Shown here in pieces: positions 1-10,800 of a DNA stretch of 25,044 nt (the first letter of the stretch is position 1; every line of letters begins with the position of its first letter). The notes beneath the pieces were generated by a model, which worked only from the letters and a program-made list of their open reading frames with translations, was not told the origin of the DNA and made no database searches. The stretch is from contig JAYUHK010000059.1 in assembly GCA_043767025.1 (NCBI GenBank), positions 1-25,044 of the forward strand, written 5' to 3'. The position numbers were made by a program, and so were the translations under genes. Source of the DNA: JAYUHK01 sp043767025 (lineage in GTDB: Bacteria; Bacteroidota; Bacteroidia; Chitinophagales; Saprospiraceae).

Positions 1-3000
1 CTCCGCTCGGTTCACTATCTGTCCGCCTGCGAAGTTCGCATCTATTTTACAAATTATCGGTATTATCGTACTCGTACCTGCCAACAATGGTCCCGCAAAC
101 GTCTTCGTAGCTGTACTACCTGCACCTGCCGTCCAACTTGGGTCGTTCAGCGTCAAACCAGTAGGGATATAATCCGTTACTGTTATATTCGTCGCTTGGA
201 TATTACCTTGATTGAATATTTCTATGTTGTAAGTTACATTACCACCAGGCACGTATGGACGTGCGCCCGTTAAGGTCTTCCGCAATGCTAAATCGAAACG
301 CTCTACGAATAAATCCGCAGGGTCGCTGTCGTCTTCGTCGCCGTTTTCATTATTTATCGTATTGTCGGTGTTGCTATTGACTACTCCGCCAGCATCGTTG
401 GCTTGGGTGTTATCGGGTTGAGAGTCAATATCAGTCGGCTTGGTGGTCGTGAGTGGGTCGGTGTCATCGGCATCGCTGATTTCAGCATAGTTGATGATTT
501 GACCACTCGCAGTGCCTGATATGTTGAAACTAATTGTTAATTTGATACTGTCTTTCGCTGCAAGCGGTCCTACTATTGTGCGGACGGCGTTTGCACCTGA
601 CAATGTCCACATCGGGTCGTTGAGGATTAATCCAGTTGGAATATAATCAGTCACTTGGATATTTTGCGCAGCAATACTTCCTTGATTGTAAACAGTCACT
701 TGAAACTGAACCGTACCATTCGGAGAGAATGGTCCTGTGCTGATGCGTGTTTTTTTCAATGCTAAATCGAAAGTATCGCAGCCTAATGACTGCACATCAA
801 ACATACAGCAACTCGACAAAGTACAAGTCGGGTCTGTGAGAAGCGATGAGGTATAACTGTACCAGCCGCCGCCTTTTATGGTGAGGCTTCCGTTGGCGTT
901 GACTACTGCTGTGTCCACTGAAACTGCGGGTGCAGCTACTTCTACCGACGAACTGGTCGGAGTCGCTGTGCGGAACCATTTGATATTACCGTAGCCGGCT
1001 GGCAACGCAGGAACACTCAATGTGTAAGAATCCTTACATTTGAGTTTGATGGTTACTGATGCACAAGCGCGCGAAATATTATTACTGCTGTCTGACTCCA
1101 CAGTATTGGAGATGGCAGAGGCGGTATTGTAAAACAAGCCCATGCTATCCAATTTCATTACTACTGTGAATGAATCGGCTGCGCCTGCGGCGAGGCTTGC
1201 AAGCGTCCATTTCAAAAGACCGCCTGCATTGGTAGGGTTGCCTGTGGCAGATACAAACAACGCATTCGGAGCGGCTGGCAGCGTGTCCGTGAGGACTACG
1301 TTGGTCGCTGCCAAGTCGCCAATATTTTCTACTTTCACTCGGAAAGTAACTTGACCGCCTTGTGTTATTTTGTTCATACCTACTACCGTTTTGGTCACCA
1401 CCAAATCCGCTTGGAATGGATAGAAACCAAAATCATAAGTATGATTATTAACTCCCACCTCGCCCGTAGTGAGGGCGATGGAAGCCGTCGTGCCAGCGAG
1501 CGTACCGTCATTATCTCTGATGTCGTTGCCGCCAGCGTTGGAGGACGTGAGACCGAGATTGAGGAGCGGCGTTTGTGGGGAGGCACCTTGCGCATTGGCG
1601 ATGCGAATGGTGTAGCTGGTATTGAACCCAATACCGACCGACACATTGGACGCATTGAAATAATACTGTCCGCCGTTGGCAGTCGTAGTAGTTCCTACCA
1701 CTGTGCCGCTGCCGTTGAGCAACTCGACGGTGACACCGTCTATGCCCGCCTCGCCAGCATCTTGAACGCCATTTTTATTTTTATCCAACCATACGCGATT
1801 GCCGATTTCGATGGGTGCAGGCGCACACAGCACCTCCACGTCCCCGACACCTGCTGCTTTACCGAAGGTAGAGCCATCGTTTGCTGTAGGAAACAACTCA
1901 TAGCCCCGATTTGATTCACCCGTAGTGTTACTCAACCAGATAACGCCACTGGAATTGAGATTGTTAGTTGGGTCTATTGCTCCTGTAAGGACTTCATTAG
2001 TACCGGGTAATATAGCTATACCTCCTAATGTAATTTCTTGGTGATAACCGCCAGTTGTAGGTAGGCTTGCTGGTAATGCCCTATCTCCAGTATAAAATTC
2101 ACCTCCTCCTGGTCCCTGTCCATTGGCTCCACCGCCGTTGGTGCCGCAGACACCACCGCTTTCGAGAACATAAACTGGTGCCAATAAAGTACCCGTATTA
2201 CAGATACGCATAATGTCACCACCCGAATCTGTCCCGTATGCATACGTATTCCCACGTGCGTCAGAATTGCCACCACCACCGCGTGTTTGATGCGACCACC
2301 TATCCGAAAATCCCAAAATAATTGCTCCGTCGGCATCAAAAACGATGTCGGAAAGTATAGGCTGCGGATAATCCCTACTTGCCCCAAATGGACCCGCAGC
2401 CGCCCCATTCCAGTCATTGACCCAAACATTCCATTGCTTACCCAGCGGATTATTATCATTTGCAGCTGCTCCCCTTGCAAAATCCAAAGGCATATTGACA
2501 AGCGGCGTAGTATTGACTACTGCTGCGCCTTCTGGATTGCTGATTTCATACACATAAGCGCGGAGGTTGGCGCGGTCGGCAGGGGTATTAGTAGTACTGT
2601 TTTCGGCAGTACAAACACCGCCCACATAGAGCTTGCCATTGTGAACCTCCAAGCCAAAGACCCGAAACACACCATTGGTACAGTTCGGGATATTGGCAGG
2701 CACTGCTCCACTAAAATCGCCTACTACCGCCACATCGGCAGCCGTAGGGTTGGTAGCAGGGTTGCCGTCGGCATCTATCGTGATGCGATATACTTTTCTA
2801 TCAAATAGATTGGTAACAAATAAATATTTTTGATTGGCAGACATATCCATATCGCCAAAGCTGATTTTTCCGACTGCGTCGAATGGATTGTTGCTGCCGT
2901 TGATGGCATCTACTAATGGCGTAGCCACTTGGTGCGGATTGGCACCCGTAGGGATTCCGATGGCATTGAAATCAATCAACGGCGTAGTAGCTGATGCAGA

Positions 3001-3690
3001 AGGATTGTTTGCATTAGTAGTTCGGTATATTACGCCTGTCCCCGCAGGTCCAAACGCAGTATGCCGCTTCATGAAGGAAGCGGAAAACAAAGAACCCGTT
3101 GTATTCATGTACGAAATACCCCACACAGCACCTGTCACATTGGTCTTACTGTTCAGATTGGCAGGTGGCGCAGAAGCTGCGTCATTTCCTGTCGGCGTGT
3201 AAGGAATAGTAGTAATAGCGTCAACCGTCGGAGAGCCTGCTCCTGGTGAATACTGCACGAGTGCAATAGGCGGATTGGGCTGACAGTAGAGCTGCGGCAC
3301 ATTGACTGCCAAATCTAAATTAGCAGCAGGTGAAGTGACGAAGCGCACGGTAGTACCACTCCCTGTGGCATTGTAGTAGCCATCATAACCGCCCACAGGG
3401 AGGTTCGTGAACTCTACACGAGCAGCCGCGCCGCTTGGCACCGCTATGGAGTAAGCTCCTGCGGCATCGGTAGTGGCAGTGCCTATCACAGACCCGAGGG
3501 TGTTGTAGGCAGTGACGGTGATACCGGGCTGAAGTGGCTCGTTGGGAGCAGCTGTTTGGCGTGTGCCGTTGCCGTTATAATCCAAAAAAGCAACGCCCGA
3601 AACTTGAGCATTGAGTGATGTTGCCGAGAACGCAAAAGTTGCTAAAAGCAATCCTGCATAGGCGATGAGATGTGTGAAATTTCGTTTCAT
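1..3690 (-). CDS. Large secreted surface protein with SdrD-B-like, propeller-like and DUF11 domains (C-terminus beyond window)
   Basis: The reading frame opens at the ATG at 3690-3688 and stays open for 1230 codons to base 1, so the gene is partial at its 3' end. I spot-checked the frame near 910, 1390 and 1930. Residues 1-29 look like a signal peptide ending in SLNAQ. An SdrD-B/Cna-B-like beta-sandwich follows (about 30-120, motif FLDYNGNGT). Residues about 190-620 resemble a beta-propeller (segments such as YLFVTNLFDRKVYRITID). A second SdrD-B-like domain starts near 624 (IGNRVWLDKNKNGVQD). DUF11 domains start near 760 (DLVVTKTVVG), 970 (DLALKKTRIS) and 1129 (DLALRKTLTG). These folds are typical of stalks of surface-exposed Bacteroidota proteins. 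A T9SS C-terminal signal would be expected past the left edge but cannot be seen. The ligand is unknown. Confidence 0.85.
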   Translation of the reverse strand, partial: MKRNFTHLIAYAGLLLATFAFSATSLNAQVSGVAFLDYNGNGTRQTAAPNEPLQPGITVTAYNTLGSVIGTATTDAAGAYSIAVPSGAAARVEFTNLPVGGYDGYYNATGSGTTVRFVTSPAANLDLAVNVPQLYCQPNPPIALVQYSPGAGSPTVDAITTIPYTPTGNDAASAPPANLNSKTNVTGAVWGISYMNTTGSLFSASFMKRHTAFGPAGTGVIYRTTNANNPSASATTPLIDFNAIGIPTGANPHQVATPLVDAINGSNNPFDAVGKISFGDMDMSANQKYLFVTNLFDRKVYRITIDADGNPATNPTAADVAVVGDFSGAVPANIPNCTNGVFRVFGLEVHNGKLYVGGVCTAENSTTNTPADRANLRAYVYEISNPEGAAVVNTTPLVNMPLDFARGAAANDNNPLGKQWNVWVNDWNGAAAGPFGASRDYPQPILSDIVFDADGAIILGFSDRWSHQTRGGGGNSDARGNTYAYGTDSGGDIMRICNTGTLLAPVYVLESGGVCGTNGGGANGQGPGGGEFYTGDRALPASLPTTGGYHQEITLGGIAILPGTNEVLTGAIDPTNNLNSSGVIWLSNTTGESNRGYELFPTANDGSTFGKAAGVGDVEVLCAPAPIEIGNRVWLDKNKNGVQDAGEAGIDGVTVELLNGSGTVVGTTTTANGGQYYFNASNVSVGIGFNTSYTIRIANAQGASPQTPLLNLGLTSSNAGGNDIRDNDGTLAGTTASIALTTGEVGVNNHTYDFGFYPFQADLVVTKTVVGMNKITQGGQVTFRVKVENIGDLAATNVVLTDTLPAAPNALFVSATGNPTNAGGLLKWTLASLAAGAADSFTVVMKLDSMGLFYNTASAISNTVESDSSNNISRACASVTIKLKCKDSYTLSVPALPAGYGNIKWFRTATPTSSSVEVAAPAVSVDTAVVNANGSLTIKGGGWYSYTSSLLTDPTCTLSSCCMFDVQSLGCDTFDLALKKTRISTGPFSPNGTVQFQVTVYNQGSIAAQNIQVTDYIPTGLILNDPMWTLSGANAVRTIVGPLAAKDSIKLTISFNISGTASGQIINYAEISDADDTDPLTTTKPTDIDSQPDNTQANDAGGVVNSNTDNTINNENGDEDDSDPADLFVERFDLALRKTLTGARPYVPGGNVTYNIEIFNQGNIQATNITVTDYIPTGLTLNDPSWTAGAGSTATKTFAGPLLAGTSTIIPIICKIDANFAGGQIVNRAE

Positions 3691-4437
3691 AATTATTAAG
3701 TTGCTGTTTATTTCCATATCTCTCCACGAAATTGAGAGTGTATGACAATGCTATTAAAAAAGTGTTAAATTTTATTTTTATAGTTCCACCTGAAAGAACA
3801 ACTGCGACGGCAGGACACAGCCCTGACGCACACAGTTTTCTACGAAAACCAATGTGGAAATCTTTTACGATAAATGTTTCTGTTTGAAAATAGGAGGACG
3901 CTATACGACGCTTATTTCAGCGATAGCAGGAAATACTGACTGACTAACTTAAATCGTAAGCTACAGCTTACAAAACTTCCTTTAAGGAATATATATTAAA
4001 ATTGAAATTTTTAAACTACCATTTCAATCAAAAGAAGCTGTACTTCAATGTGCACGCTTCAAATAATTGAAATTAAAAATGCTTTTATGTTGATAGTTTG
4101 TTTAGGCAGGATTGCCTCAAAAAAATAGAATGGGAGAGCTGTGTGAGCGTCTTTTATTTCTATACTGCAAATGTGCATTAGTTTTTTGAGAAGTCCAAAT
4201 TTATTTTTACTTTTTTACAAAAAAAATGAAAATAAATAAAAAATGACTGGTTAGAGCCAGCCGATGCCACAAAAAATTTGTTTGGAAGGTCATTGGCGGC
4301 TTGTGAGCGACCAACAAAGTTCTATATTCCAAAAATGATGCCGAAAATCATAAATCTATCTTTTTGTGCGCAAAGGAACTGAAAATGATAAAAAAAAGTA
4401 ATTTTATTCCACTTTTACACATATAGTATGTAGCAAA
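3691..4437. other. Gene-free AT-rich spacer, 747 bp
   Basis: No convincing ORF or RNA gene was found. The spacer presumably contains the promoter of the gene starting at 3690. A weak minus-strand match to the Bacteroidota -7 element (TAAATTTG, plus-strand 4196-4203) lacks a well-spaced -33 element and would imply a leader of about 500 nt. Small inverted repeats are present at 3956-3971 (GTAAGCT / AGCTTAC) and 4001-4028 (ATTGAAAT / ATTTCAAT). CTCTC/GAGAG lies in the probable leader near 3721-3740. None can be assigned a function. Confidence 0.5.
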
Positions 4438-4477
4438 AAAAAAAGTCCAACGCCTGTGGTGGCGTTGGACTTTTTTT
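4435..4477 (-). terminator. Strong intrinsic terminator downstream of the OmpA-family gene
   Basis: A perfect stem pairs 4438-4454 with 4461-4477 (core AGTCCAACGCC / GGCGTTGGACT) around the six-base loop TGTGGT. Read on the minus strand, it lies 20 bases after the stop codon at 4497 and is followed by a run of U (A at plus-strand 4435-4444). T-tracts on both flanks make bidirectional action possible, but no plus-strand gene precedes it. Confidence 0.9.
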
Positions 4478-4496
4478 ATTTTTTAGTCGAATGATT

Positions 4497-6749
4497 CTAC
4501 TTTCTTCTGCCTTGCACCTCCACGTCGGGTTCGTTGAACTGTGTGACGAGGATTTCGGTACGGCGATTGGCTTGGTGCTGCTCTTCGGTGCAAGTTCCGT
4601 TGTCACGGATTTTGCAAACGCAGCTGTTGGTCAGTTGTCGCTCGCCGTAGCCTTTGGCTTTGATTCGGCTGGCAGCTACGCCTCTTGAGATGATGTACTT
4701 GACCGCACTTTCGGCGCGGCGTTGAGAGAGTCGGTCGTTGTAAGCGTCCGTACCACGGCAGTCGGTGTGAGAACCCAACTCGATAGCCATACTCGGATAG
4801 CGTTGCATATACCCCACTACCCTATCCAACTCGGGCTGCGCATCGGCACGAATATTCGACTTGTCGAAGTCATAAAATATATCTTTCAGGACAATAATCT
4901 GTCCCTGCGTGAATGGGCGACGTGGCTCTAAATCCAGCGTAGCGGTTTTCTTTGGTGTTTTTTCGCAGTCAATTCCTTTGGTAGAAACATTGGTGCGCTC
5001 CTCGAAAAAGCCATCTTTGGTAACGATGAGTTCGTAGTCGCAATCACAATCAAGTGCAGTCGTGAATTTTCCTTTGGCATCGGTCGTAAACTCTTCGGTT
5101 TTGCCTGTACAACGGTTGAGCAAACGCACTCTTGCTCCCGGAAGTGGCTCGCCAGTAATTTTGTTGCGCACCAACCCTTCAAACGGAACGGCGGGCGATT
5201 TTTCCATCGGAATCCGATACTCTTCGCCAGCCATGATTTCGGGCGATTCGGCAGTCACTATTTTTGATTTGTAACCTGTTTTGGAAAGTTCAAATTTATA
5301 TTTGCCGCCTTCGGGCTTTATTTCGGCGATAACTTTTCCGTCTTTGTCGGTTATCATTCGGCGGCTGCCGTTGGCGTCGTCTATGTCTATAATATTTACG
5401 ATTACGTCTTCTAATCTTTGGTTGGTTTTGGCATCATAAACTACGATGCGACGAGGTTGCGCACGAAGTTTCGTTTTGTCCCAACTGAACGAATAAATAT
5501 CGTCCAAGCCTTTTCCGCCCGAACGATTGGACGTAAAATAACCTCCTTTTTCGGAAGAAGTCGTAGTGATTCCGAAGTCGTCGGCAGCGGAGTTGAACGG
5601 TGCGCCCATGTTGATTCGCTTTGTCCAAGTGGATTCGTCGCCTGTTTTGTTTGCTTTATAAATATCCAAACCGCCATAGCCCGCAAATCCGTTGGAGGAA
5701 TAATAAAGGGCATCGTCTTCGCCGATGAAGGGAAAAATTTCGTTGTCCGCACTATTGACTGTGTTGCCGAGATTTTTAGGTTCGCCCCAAACGCCGTCGG
5801 TAATATTGGAAACATAAATATCCATACCGCCGAGTCCGCCCGGACGATTGGAAGAAAAATACATTCGCTTGCCGTCGGCAGAAAGTGTTGGGTGCGCACA
5901 ACCAAACTCGTCGCTGTTGAAAGGTAAATATTTTATATTTGTCCAGCGACCGTTTTTGAGTTCGGCGGAGCAAATTTTTAGGTCTATAAGTCCGTCCGCA
6001 CTTTTACCTTTGTAGTTGTTGCGCGTAAAATACATGATGTTGCCTTCTTTGTTGAAAGTTGGCACGCCGTCGTGGTATTTTTCGTTGAGGTCTTTTTCCA
6101 TCGCTTCGGTGTCGTAGCCGCCTTTGTCATTTTTTTTGACATAAAAAAGGTCGGTAAAATTTCCGCGCGTCCATTTGTCGCCGCACTCTACGCAGAGGTT
6201 GGTTTCAGGATTGTATTTGGCTGCGCCGCCTCGATTGGAGGTAATGACCAAACCGTCGCCGAATTTGACGGGCGAAAAGTCGAGTGCGGTAGAGTTGGCG
6301 AAGTCCGCATTTTTGACCTCTACGCCCTCGCGGTTGAATTTTTGCATCTCTGTGCAGTTGGTCACGAAGCCGCGATTGGCTTTGGTGGTTTCGTCTGCCG
6401 TCGCCAAAAACTGGTTGTAGGTGCGGACGGCTTCCTCGCATTTGCCATTGCTCAACAAGACCTGCGAGTAGCGGAGCAGTTGCTCTGGCTCTTTGTTGTC
6501 GGACATGAATTTGGCATACCAATATTCTGCCGTGCGGGTGTCCGCATTGAGGCGATACGAGTTGGCGACTCGCATAATTTCTTCTTTCGTCAGTTCGCTT
6601 TCTTTTTTATCTTTCAGAATTTGAGCTGTGGAGGCTGCATAACCCAGCTGGTTGTAGAGCTTATCGGCACTGTTTTGCTGCGCCAATAGCCCTGTCGTCG
6701 CTATTGCCACACACCACGCTGCCATTATCCATTTTCTTATATTTTCCAT
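4497..6749 (-). CDS. PorE-like OmpA-family protein (TPR, PD40 propeller, carboxypeptidase-regulatory-like and OmpA domains)
   Basis: This 750-residue envelope protein has a signal peptide (about 1-23, ending GLLA-QQ). A TPR-like helical region spans about 28-130. WD40/PD40 propeller repeats span about 160-420 (repeated YFSSNRPGGLGGMDIY-type blades). Two carboxypeptidase-regulatory-like beta domains lie at about 435-515 and 522-590. A C-terminal OmpA peptidoglycan-binding domain spans about 610-735 (DIFYDFDKSNIRADAQPEL, then GSHTDCRG, LSQRRAESAV and NRRTEI). Porphyromonas PorE has the same order with one regulatory-like domain, and it links T9SS outer-membrane parts to peptidoglycan. The gene follows a PorP/SprF gene by 112 bases on the same strand, which supports a role as cell-wall anchor for that complex. 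The start has no Shine-Dalgarno sequence, as is usual in this phylum. It is probably a paralogue dedicated to this cassette, not the housekeeping PorE. Confidence 0.9.
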   Translation of the reverse strand: MENIRKWIMAAWCVAIATTGLLAQQNSADKLYNQLGYAASTAQILKDKKESELTKEEIMRVANSYRLNADTRTAEYWYAKFMSDNKEPEQLLRYSQVLLSNGKCEEAVRTYNQFLATADETTKANRGFVTNCTEMQKFNREGVEVKNADFANSTALDFSPVKFGDGLVITSNRGGAAKYNPETNLCVECGDKWTRGNFTDLFYVKKNDKGGYDTEAMEKDLNEKYHDGVPTFNKEGNIMYFTRNNYKGKSADGLIDLKICSAELKNGRWTNIKYLPFNSDEFGCAHPTLSADGKRMYFSSNRPGGLGGMDIYVSNITDGVWGEPKNLGNTVNSADNEIFPFIGEDDALYYSSNGFAGYGGLDIYKANKTGDESTWTKRINMGAPFNSAADDFGITTTSSEKGGYFTSNRSGGKGLDDIYSFSWDKTKLRAQPRRIVVYDAKTNQRLEDVIVNIIDIDDANGSRRMITDKDGKVIAEIKPEGGKYKFELSKTGYKSKIVTAESPEIMAGEEYRIPMEKSPAVPFEGLVRNKITGEPLPGARVRLLNRCTGKTEEFTTDAKGKFTTALDCDCDYELIVTKDGFFEERTNVSTKGIDCEKTPKKTATLDLEPRRPFTQGQIIVLKDIFYDFDKSNIRADAQPELDRVVGYMQRYPSMAIELGSHTDCRGTDAYNDRLSQRRAESAVKYIISRGVAASRIKAKGYGERQLTNSCVCKIRDNGTCTEEQHQANRRTEILVTQFNEPDVEVQGRRK

Positions 6750-6861
6750 TTGTCTTTTTTTTAAAATAATTTAAGATAAGAAGGAGTTGAGAATCGGAAT
6801 ATGCAAGTCGGAGGGCGTAAAATTTTTTCTCCTCACTTGTATCTTCCAGATTTTCTATGTT

Positions 6862-7794
6862 TTAAAAATAGCGTATGTGGCGTATTTTTTCGTCTTTTCC
6901 GCAGCAAATAAACAAGTATTCTACCATGACCTCAAAGCTACCGTTGGTGTAGTTCGCCAATTTGGAAACCGTAAAATCGTAGCCCAATCCTGCGCGGAGG
7001 TTGCTGTTGAATTGGTACTGCAAAAACGCATCTATCGAGTCGTCCGCTCGGTACGAAACTCCAAGCCACAGCGCGTTGCGAAGCATAAAACTCGCATTGG
7101 CTACCCATTCAAACGGCGCACTGGGATTGTAGCTGATGAGGACAGAGGGGCGAAATTTGACATCTTTGGTAAGGTCAAAAACCATACCCGCCATTCCGAA
7201 ATAGGTGCGTTTGTCTTTGGGATTGACACCACTGTTCAAACCGTCTTTGCGATAGTAGGAAGTTTTGAGCAATCTTGGTGCCGATATTCCTGCAAAAAAA
7301 TTGTGTTGGTAGTAATAAATGCCTGCACCGAAGTTCGGGAATATTTTAGAGTCATTGGCATCTGGAATAACGGGGTCTAAATTCGCCGCAGTAGCGGGGC
7401 GTGCGTCTTGCCAGCGCGTTTGAGTGAACTCGAGTTCGCCTTGAAGACCGAGACTCAAGATTCCTTTCCCCGTTTTGATGCGGTAGGCATACGCCAAAGT
7501 ACCTGCTACGTTGTTGAGCAAGCCGATTCGGTCGTTCACCAATGTCAAACCGATGCCGCAGCGATTGGAGGCAAAAGGCGTGTGCGCACTGATGACCGCT
7601 GTGTTGGGTGCGCCAGCGAAGCCCGTCCATTGATTGCGGTAGAGCGCGGTAATGTCTAAACATTCTTTGCTACCTGCGTAGGCGGGATTGTAGGCTAATT
7701 TGTTGAACACGAACATCGAGTATTGAGGTTCGTATTGTGCCGATGCGGTGAGTGCGGCACTTAACAGAATGAGTATGTTGAATATTTTTTTCAT
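6862..7794 (-). CDS. PorP/SprF family type IX secretion outer-membrane protein
   Basis: This 310-residue protein has a signal peptide (about 1-19, cleavage before QYEPQYS). The family hallmark follows immediately (MFVFNKLAYNPAYAGSKE, then ALYRNQW). The rest alternates aromatic and glycine-rich strands as expected for an outer-membrane beta-barrel of about 14 strands. PorP/SprF proteins bind or help export and attach T9SS cargo, and in Flavobacterium SprF is required for the adhesin SprB, whose C-terminal domain is of type B. Here the gene lies 88 bases downstream of a large adhesin with such a domain and upstream of an OmpA anchor, the classic cassette order. I infer it is the specific partner of the adhesin encoded at 7883-13261. 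The symbol is left blank because these genomes usually carry many paralogues. Confidence 0.93.
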   Translation of the reverse strand: MKKIFNILILLSAALTASAQYEPQYSMFVFNKLAYNPAYAGSKECLDITALYRNQWTGFAGAPNTAVISAHTPFASNRCGIGLTLVNDRIGLLNNVAGTLAYAYRIKTGKGILSLGLQGELEFTQTRWQDARPATAANLDPVIPDANDSKIFPNFGAGIYYYQHNFFAGISAPRLLKTSYYRKDGLNSGVNPKDKRTYFGMAGMVFDLTKDVKFRPSVLISYNPSAPFEWVANASFMLRNALWLGVSYRADDSIDAFLQYQFNSNLRAGLGYDFTVSKLANYTNGSFEVMVEYLFICCGKDEKIRHIRYF

Positions 7795-7819
7795 TTTTTA
7801 ATATTTTTTAATTTTTTAC

Positions 7820-7855
7820 CCAATTTTCAACCGCCTGAAAGCGATTGAAAATTGG
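7820..7855 (-). other. Intercistronic stem-loop between the adhesin and PorP/SprF genes
   Basis: CCAATTTTCAA (7820-7830) pairs with TTGAAAATTGG (7845-7855). One C/A mismatch and a further CGC/GCG pairing enclose the loop CTGAAA. On the minus strand the bases after the stem are A-rich, not U-rich, so it does not look like a standard intrinsic terminator. It could be an mRNA-stability or processing element that lets adhesin and PorP be made in different amounts from one transcript. Confidence 0.6.
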
Positions 7856-7882
7856 ATAAAAAAATAGAAGATGAGTTATTTT

Positions 7883-10800
7883 TTAGCGGACGATGGTTAA
7901 GTAGCCTTTTTTGACGGTGTCTTTGTTCGGGTCTGGTTTGAACACATAGAAGTAAGTACTCGCTGGAAGCGGCGTTCCTTTGTACGTTCCTTTCCAGTCG
8001 TTGGCATAAGGTTTCTTTTGGAACACGCAGTCGCCCCAACGGTTGTAAATCAACAACTCGTTTTCGGGATACCTATCTACACAAAGAATTTCAAATGCGT
8101 CATTCGTACCGTCGTCGTTGGGAGTGATGATGTCAAAAATATCGCACTCCAATGGACCTTGCACTCGGAATGTCACCAATGCAGTGTCACATTCATTCGG
8201 ACAGTTTGGATTGCAAATTTTATACACCAATTCGTCTGTTCCTACGAAATGCTGGTTCGGGTCATAGTTGATGAGGTTGCCTACGACGGTTGCGGTACCG
8301 TGTTTGGGCGGCGTGATAATAACAATCACGGGACTCGTACCCACCAAATTGTCATTGTCCAAAACTGTTGCTTTGAACGGGTCAGGTTTATCGGTTTCTA
8401 ACGTGTAGTTATCTGGATTTGCTACTGGCGTTCCGCCGATGACTACCAAACTCAAGTTGGACGTATCGGTAGCGCACTCCGTAGCTTTGATGACCACATA
8501 ATATTGACCAGCGTTGGCGGTCGTCACGTTTGGAATGGTCAGGATATATCCTGCATTGTTAAATACTACGCCATTCGGTCCGTACCAAGTGTAGATAGCT
8601 CCCGGGATAAGCGGTGCTGTCAATACTAAATTACCTGTTGGGCAGAGCGGTCCGTTGTTGGTCACGCCTACTGCCATTCCCTTACCCAGCACCATGATTT
8701 GCAATGGGCTGGAAGGCAACGAAGTACAACCGTTTTGAGTGACGGTAACGGAGTAAAGTCCAGAATTTGCTGGCGAAGCGTTGTTTATTTTAAATGTATT
8801 GGTCGGCGTGGTTGCTAACAAGACATTGGTGGTTCCGTTGTTGAAATACCAACTGTAAGTGCCGCCTGCGACCGGAGTTGCTACCAACTGTATCATCTCG
8901 CCTACGCAAACCATTGAGTCAAGAGCAGATAATTTGGGTGCGACGGGTTTATCAATCACATTTACCTGAACAAACTGCGGCGTAGATTGGCAGCCACCAG
9001 CGATGATGACTAAGACGTAAGTGCCACTCGTAGCGGTCGTAGATGGAAAGATGCAGAAAGGAAAAGGTCCTTTTGCAGGTGCTTGCCCTGCGAAAATCGG
9101 CACTTGCGGATTGGCTAATGAAAGCCATGCGTAAGTAACATTTCCCGTTGCATTCGGCGCACCAAGTCCGCTCAAACAAATGCTGTCGCCTGCGCAATAT
9201 TGTCCGCTACCCGAAGTGGAAACTACTACTGGAAGCGGCGTAGCGACAACCGTGACAGTTGCTTTTACGGTCTGTGTGCAGCCCTGAATTTTGACCGTCA
9301 CCTCGTAAGTTGTGCTGGCAGAAATCGCTCCAACCGTTGGATTTTGAAGCGTAGAAATGATAGTCGGACTTCCGACTATTCTCCATTCGTATAAGACAGT
9401 TCCTGTTCCGCCCGATGTTTGTGCAAAAAGCTGGACGCTGTCTTGCGTAGCGCACACTGGACTGTTGCTGCTTACTGTCACCGTCGGTAAAGCATTGACA
9501 ACAACATTGACTGGTTGAGAAAAATCAGACGCGCAGCCATTCACAGATATTTTGACGCTGAATGGTTGAGGACGATTGGACGGTACTTTCACGGTATTCG
9601 TAGTAGAAGTAAGCATCATGCCTGCTCCGTCAAACCACATATAAGATGCGCCTACGATGTTTTGCGTGGTCAGCATAATACTGTCGCCTGCACAGACGGG
9701 ACTGTTTGTCACTATCGTCGGCGTAGCTGGTTTGGGTTCGACATTTACAAAAACAGAAAGCGGGTCGGACATACAGCCGTTTTGGGTCATCAGCACCAAA
9801 GTATAGCTGCCTTTATCTGTAATACTTGCTGTCGGAATAGTCACAGAGTACGGTCCGGGTGCGGCGGCGTTGCCCGTAAAGGTAAAGCCGTTGGGTCCAG
9901 TCCAAGTATATTTTACGATTTCTCCTGTCGCTGGTACGCTGCTGGTCGCGCTCAAAAGCACGTCCGCACCCACACAATAATCGCCTGCGCCGACGATATT
10001 AGCTATCGTTGGTTTGGCAAGAACGGTCAGATTGACTGCTGCGGAATAAGTAAACACGCAACCGTTGGAAGTAGTCAATACGAGATTATAAGTTCCTGTG
10101 TTGGCGGTTTGTGCATTGACGATGTTCAAACATACGCTGTTTCCTGTCGCAATGCCGCTTAATGTAATATTATTCGGACCTGTCCATACAAAAGTCGTAC
10201 CCGCAGGAATTGCATCAAAAACAACACAGGCGTTGGAGGTAGTACTTGCGCAAACCGACGTAGAACCCGAAGCTCCCGTAATAGTTGGTTTTTGAGTCAC
10301 ATTGACTGTCGTGCTGGCTACATTGGTAGAAGTACAACCGTTCAAAGTAACCGAAAGTAAATAAGTAGTCGTGGCACTGACTCCCAAAATAATCGGATTT
10401 TGGTTGGTAGAGATGACCGTGTTACTGCCTTGTACTGTCCAAGCATAAGTGCCACCGCTCGGCTGTGCGAACAGGTTGGCATTTCCGCCCGTGCAGATTG
10501 TACCGCCGTTGGTAGCGATTGCAGTCGGAAGTTGATTGACCGTAACATTCAATGGCGCGGAAGCTGGCGAGTTACAGCCATTGGCAGCCACAGAAACGGT
10601 GTAAGGACTGACGACAAGATTTCCTGCTACTGCGAGCGTATTGGTAGTGGTAGTTACGACATTACCTGCTCCATTTGTCCAAGTGTAAACGCCGCCCGAA
10701 AAACTCGGCGAAGCCGTCAGTTGTAGCGTTTCATTGACACAAATAGACGTTGCAGCAGCCGAAATCGTAGGTGCTGGTAATTGTCCGCCGACGCTCACAC

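Noticed and set aside
1351..1914. Plus-strand open frame of 187 codons opposite the left-edge surface protein
   Set aside because: The minus-strand frame here shows SdrD-B and DUF11 motifs without interruption, so the plus-strand frame is a shadow.
4491..4688. Small plus-strand ORF after the terminator
   Set aside because: Antisense to the C-terminal OmpA domain, with no supporting signals.
6072..6689. Plus-strand open frame of 205 codons opposite the OmpA-family gene
   Set aside because: It lies wholly within a well-supported minus-strand gene, and its composition is that of reversed codons.
6787..7380. Plus-strand open frame of 197 codons opposite PorP/SprF
   Set aside because: Antisense shadow of a clear PorP gene.
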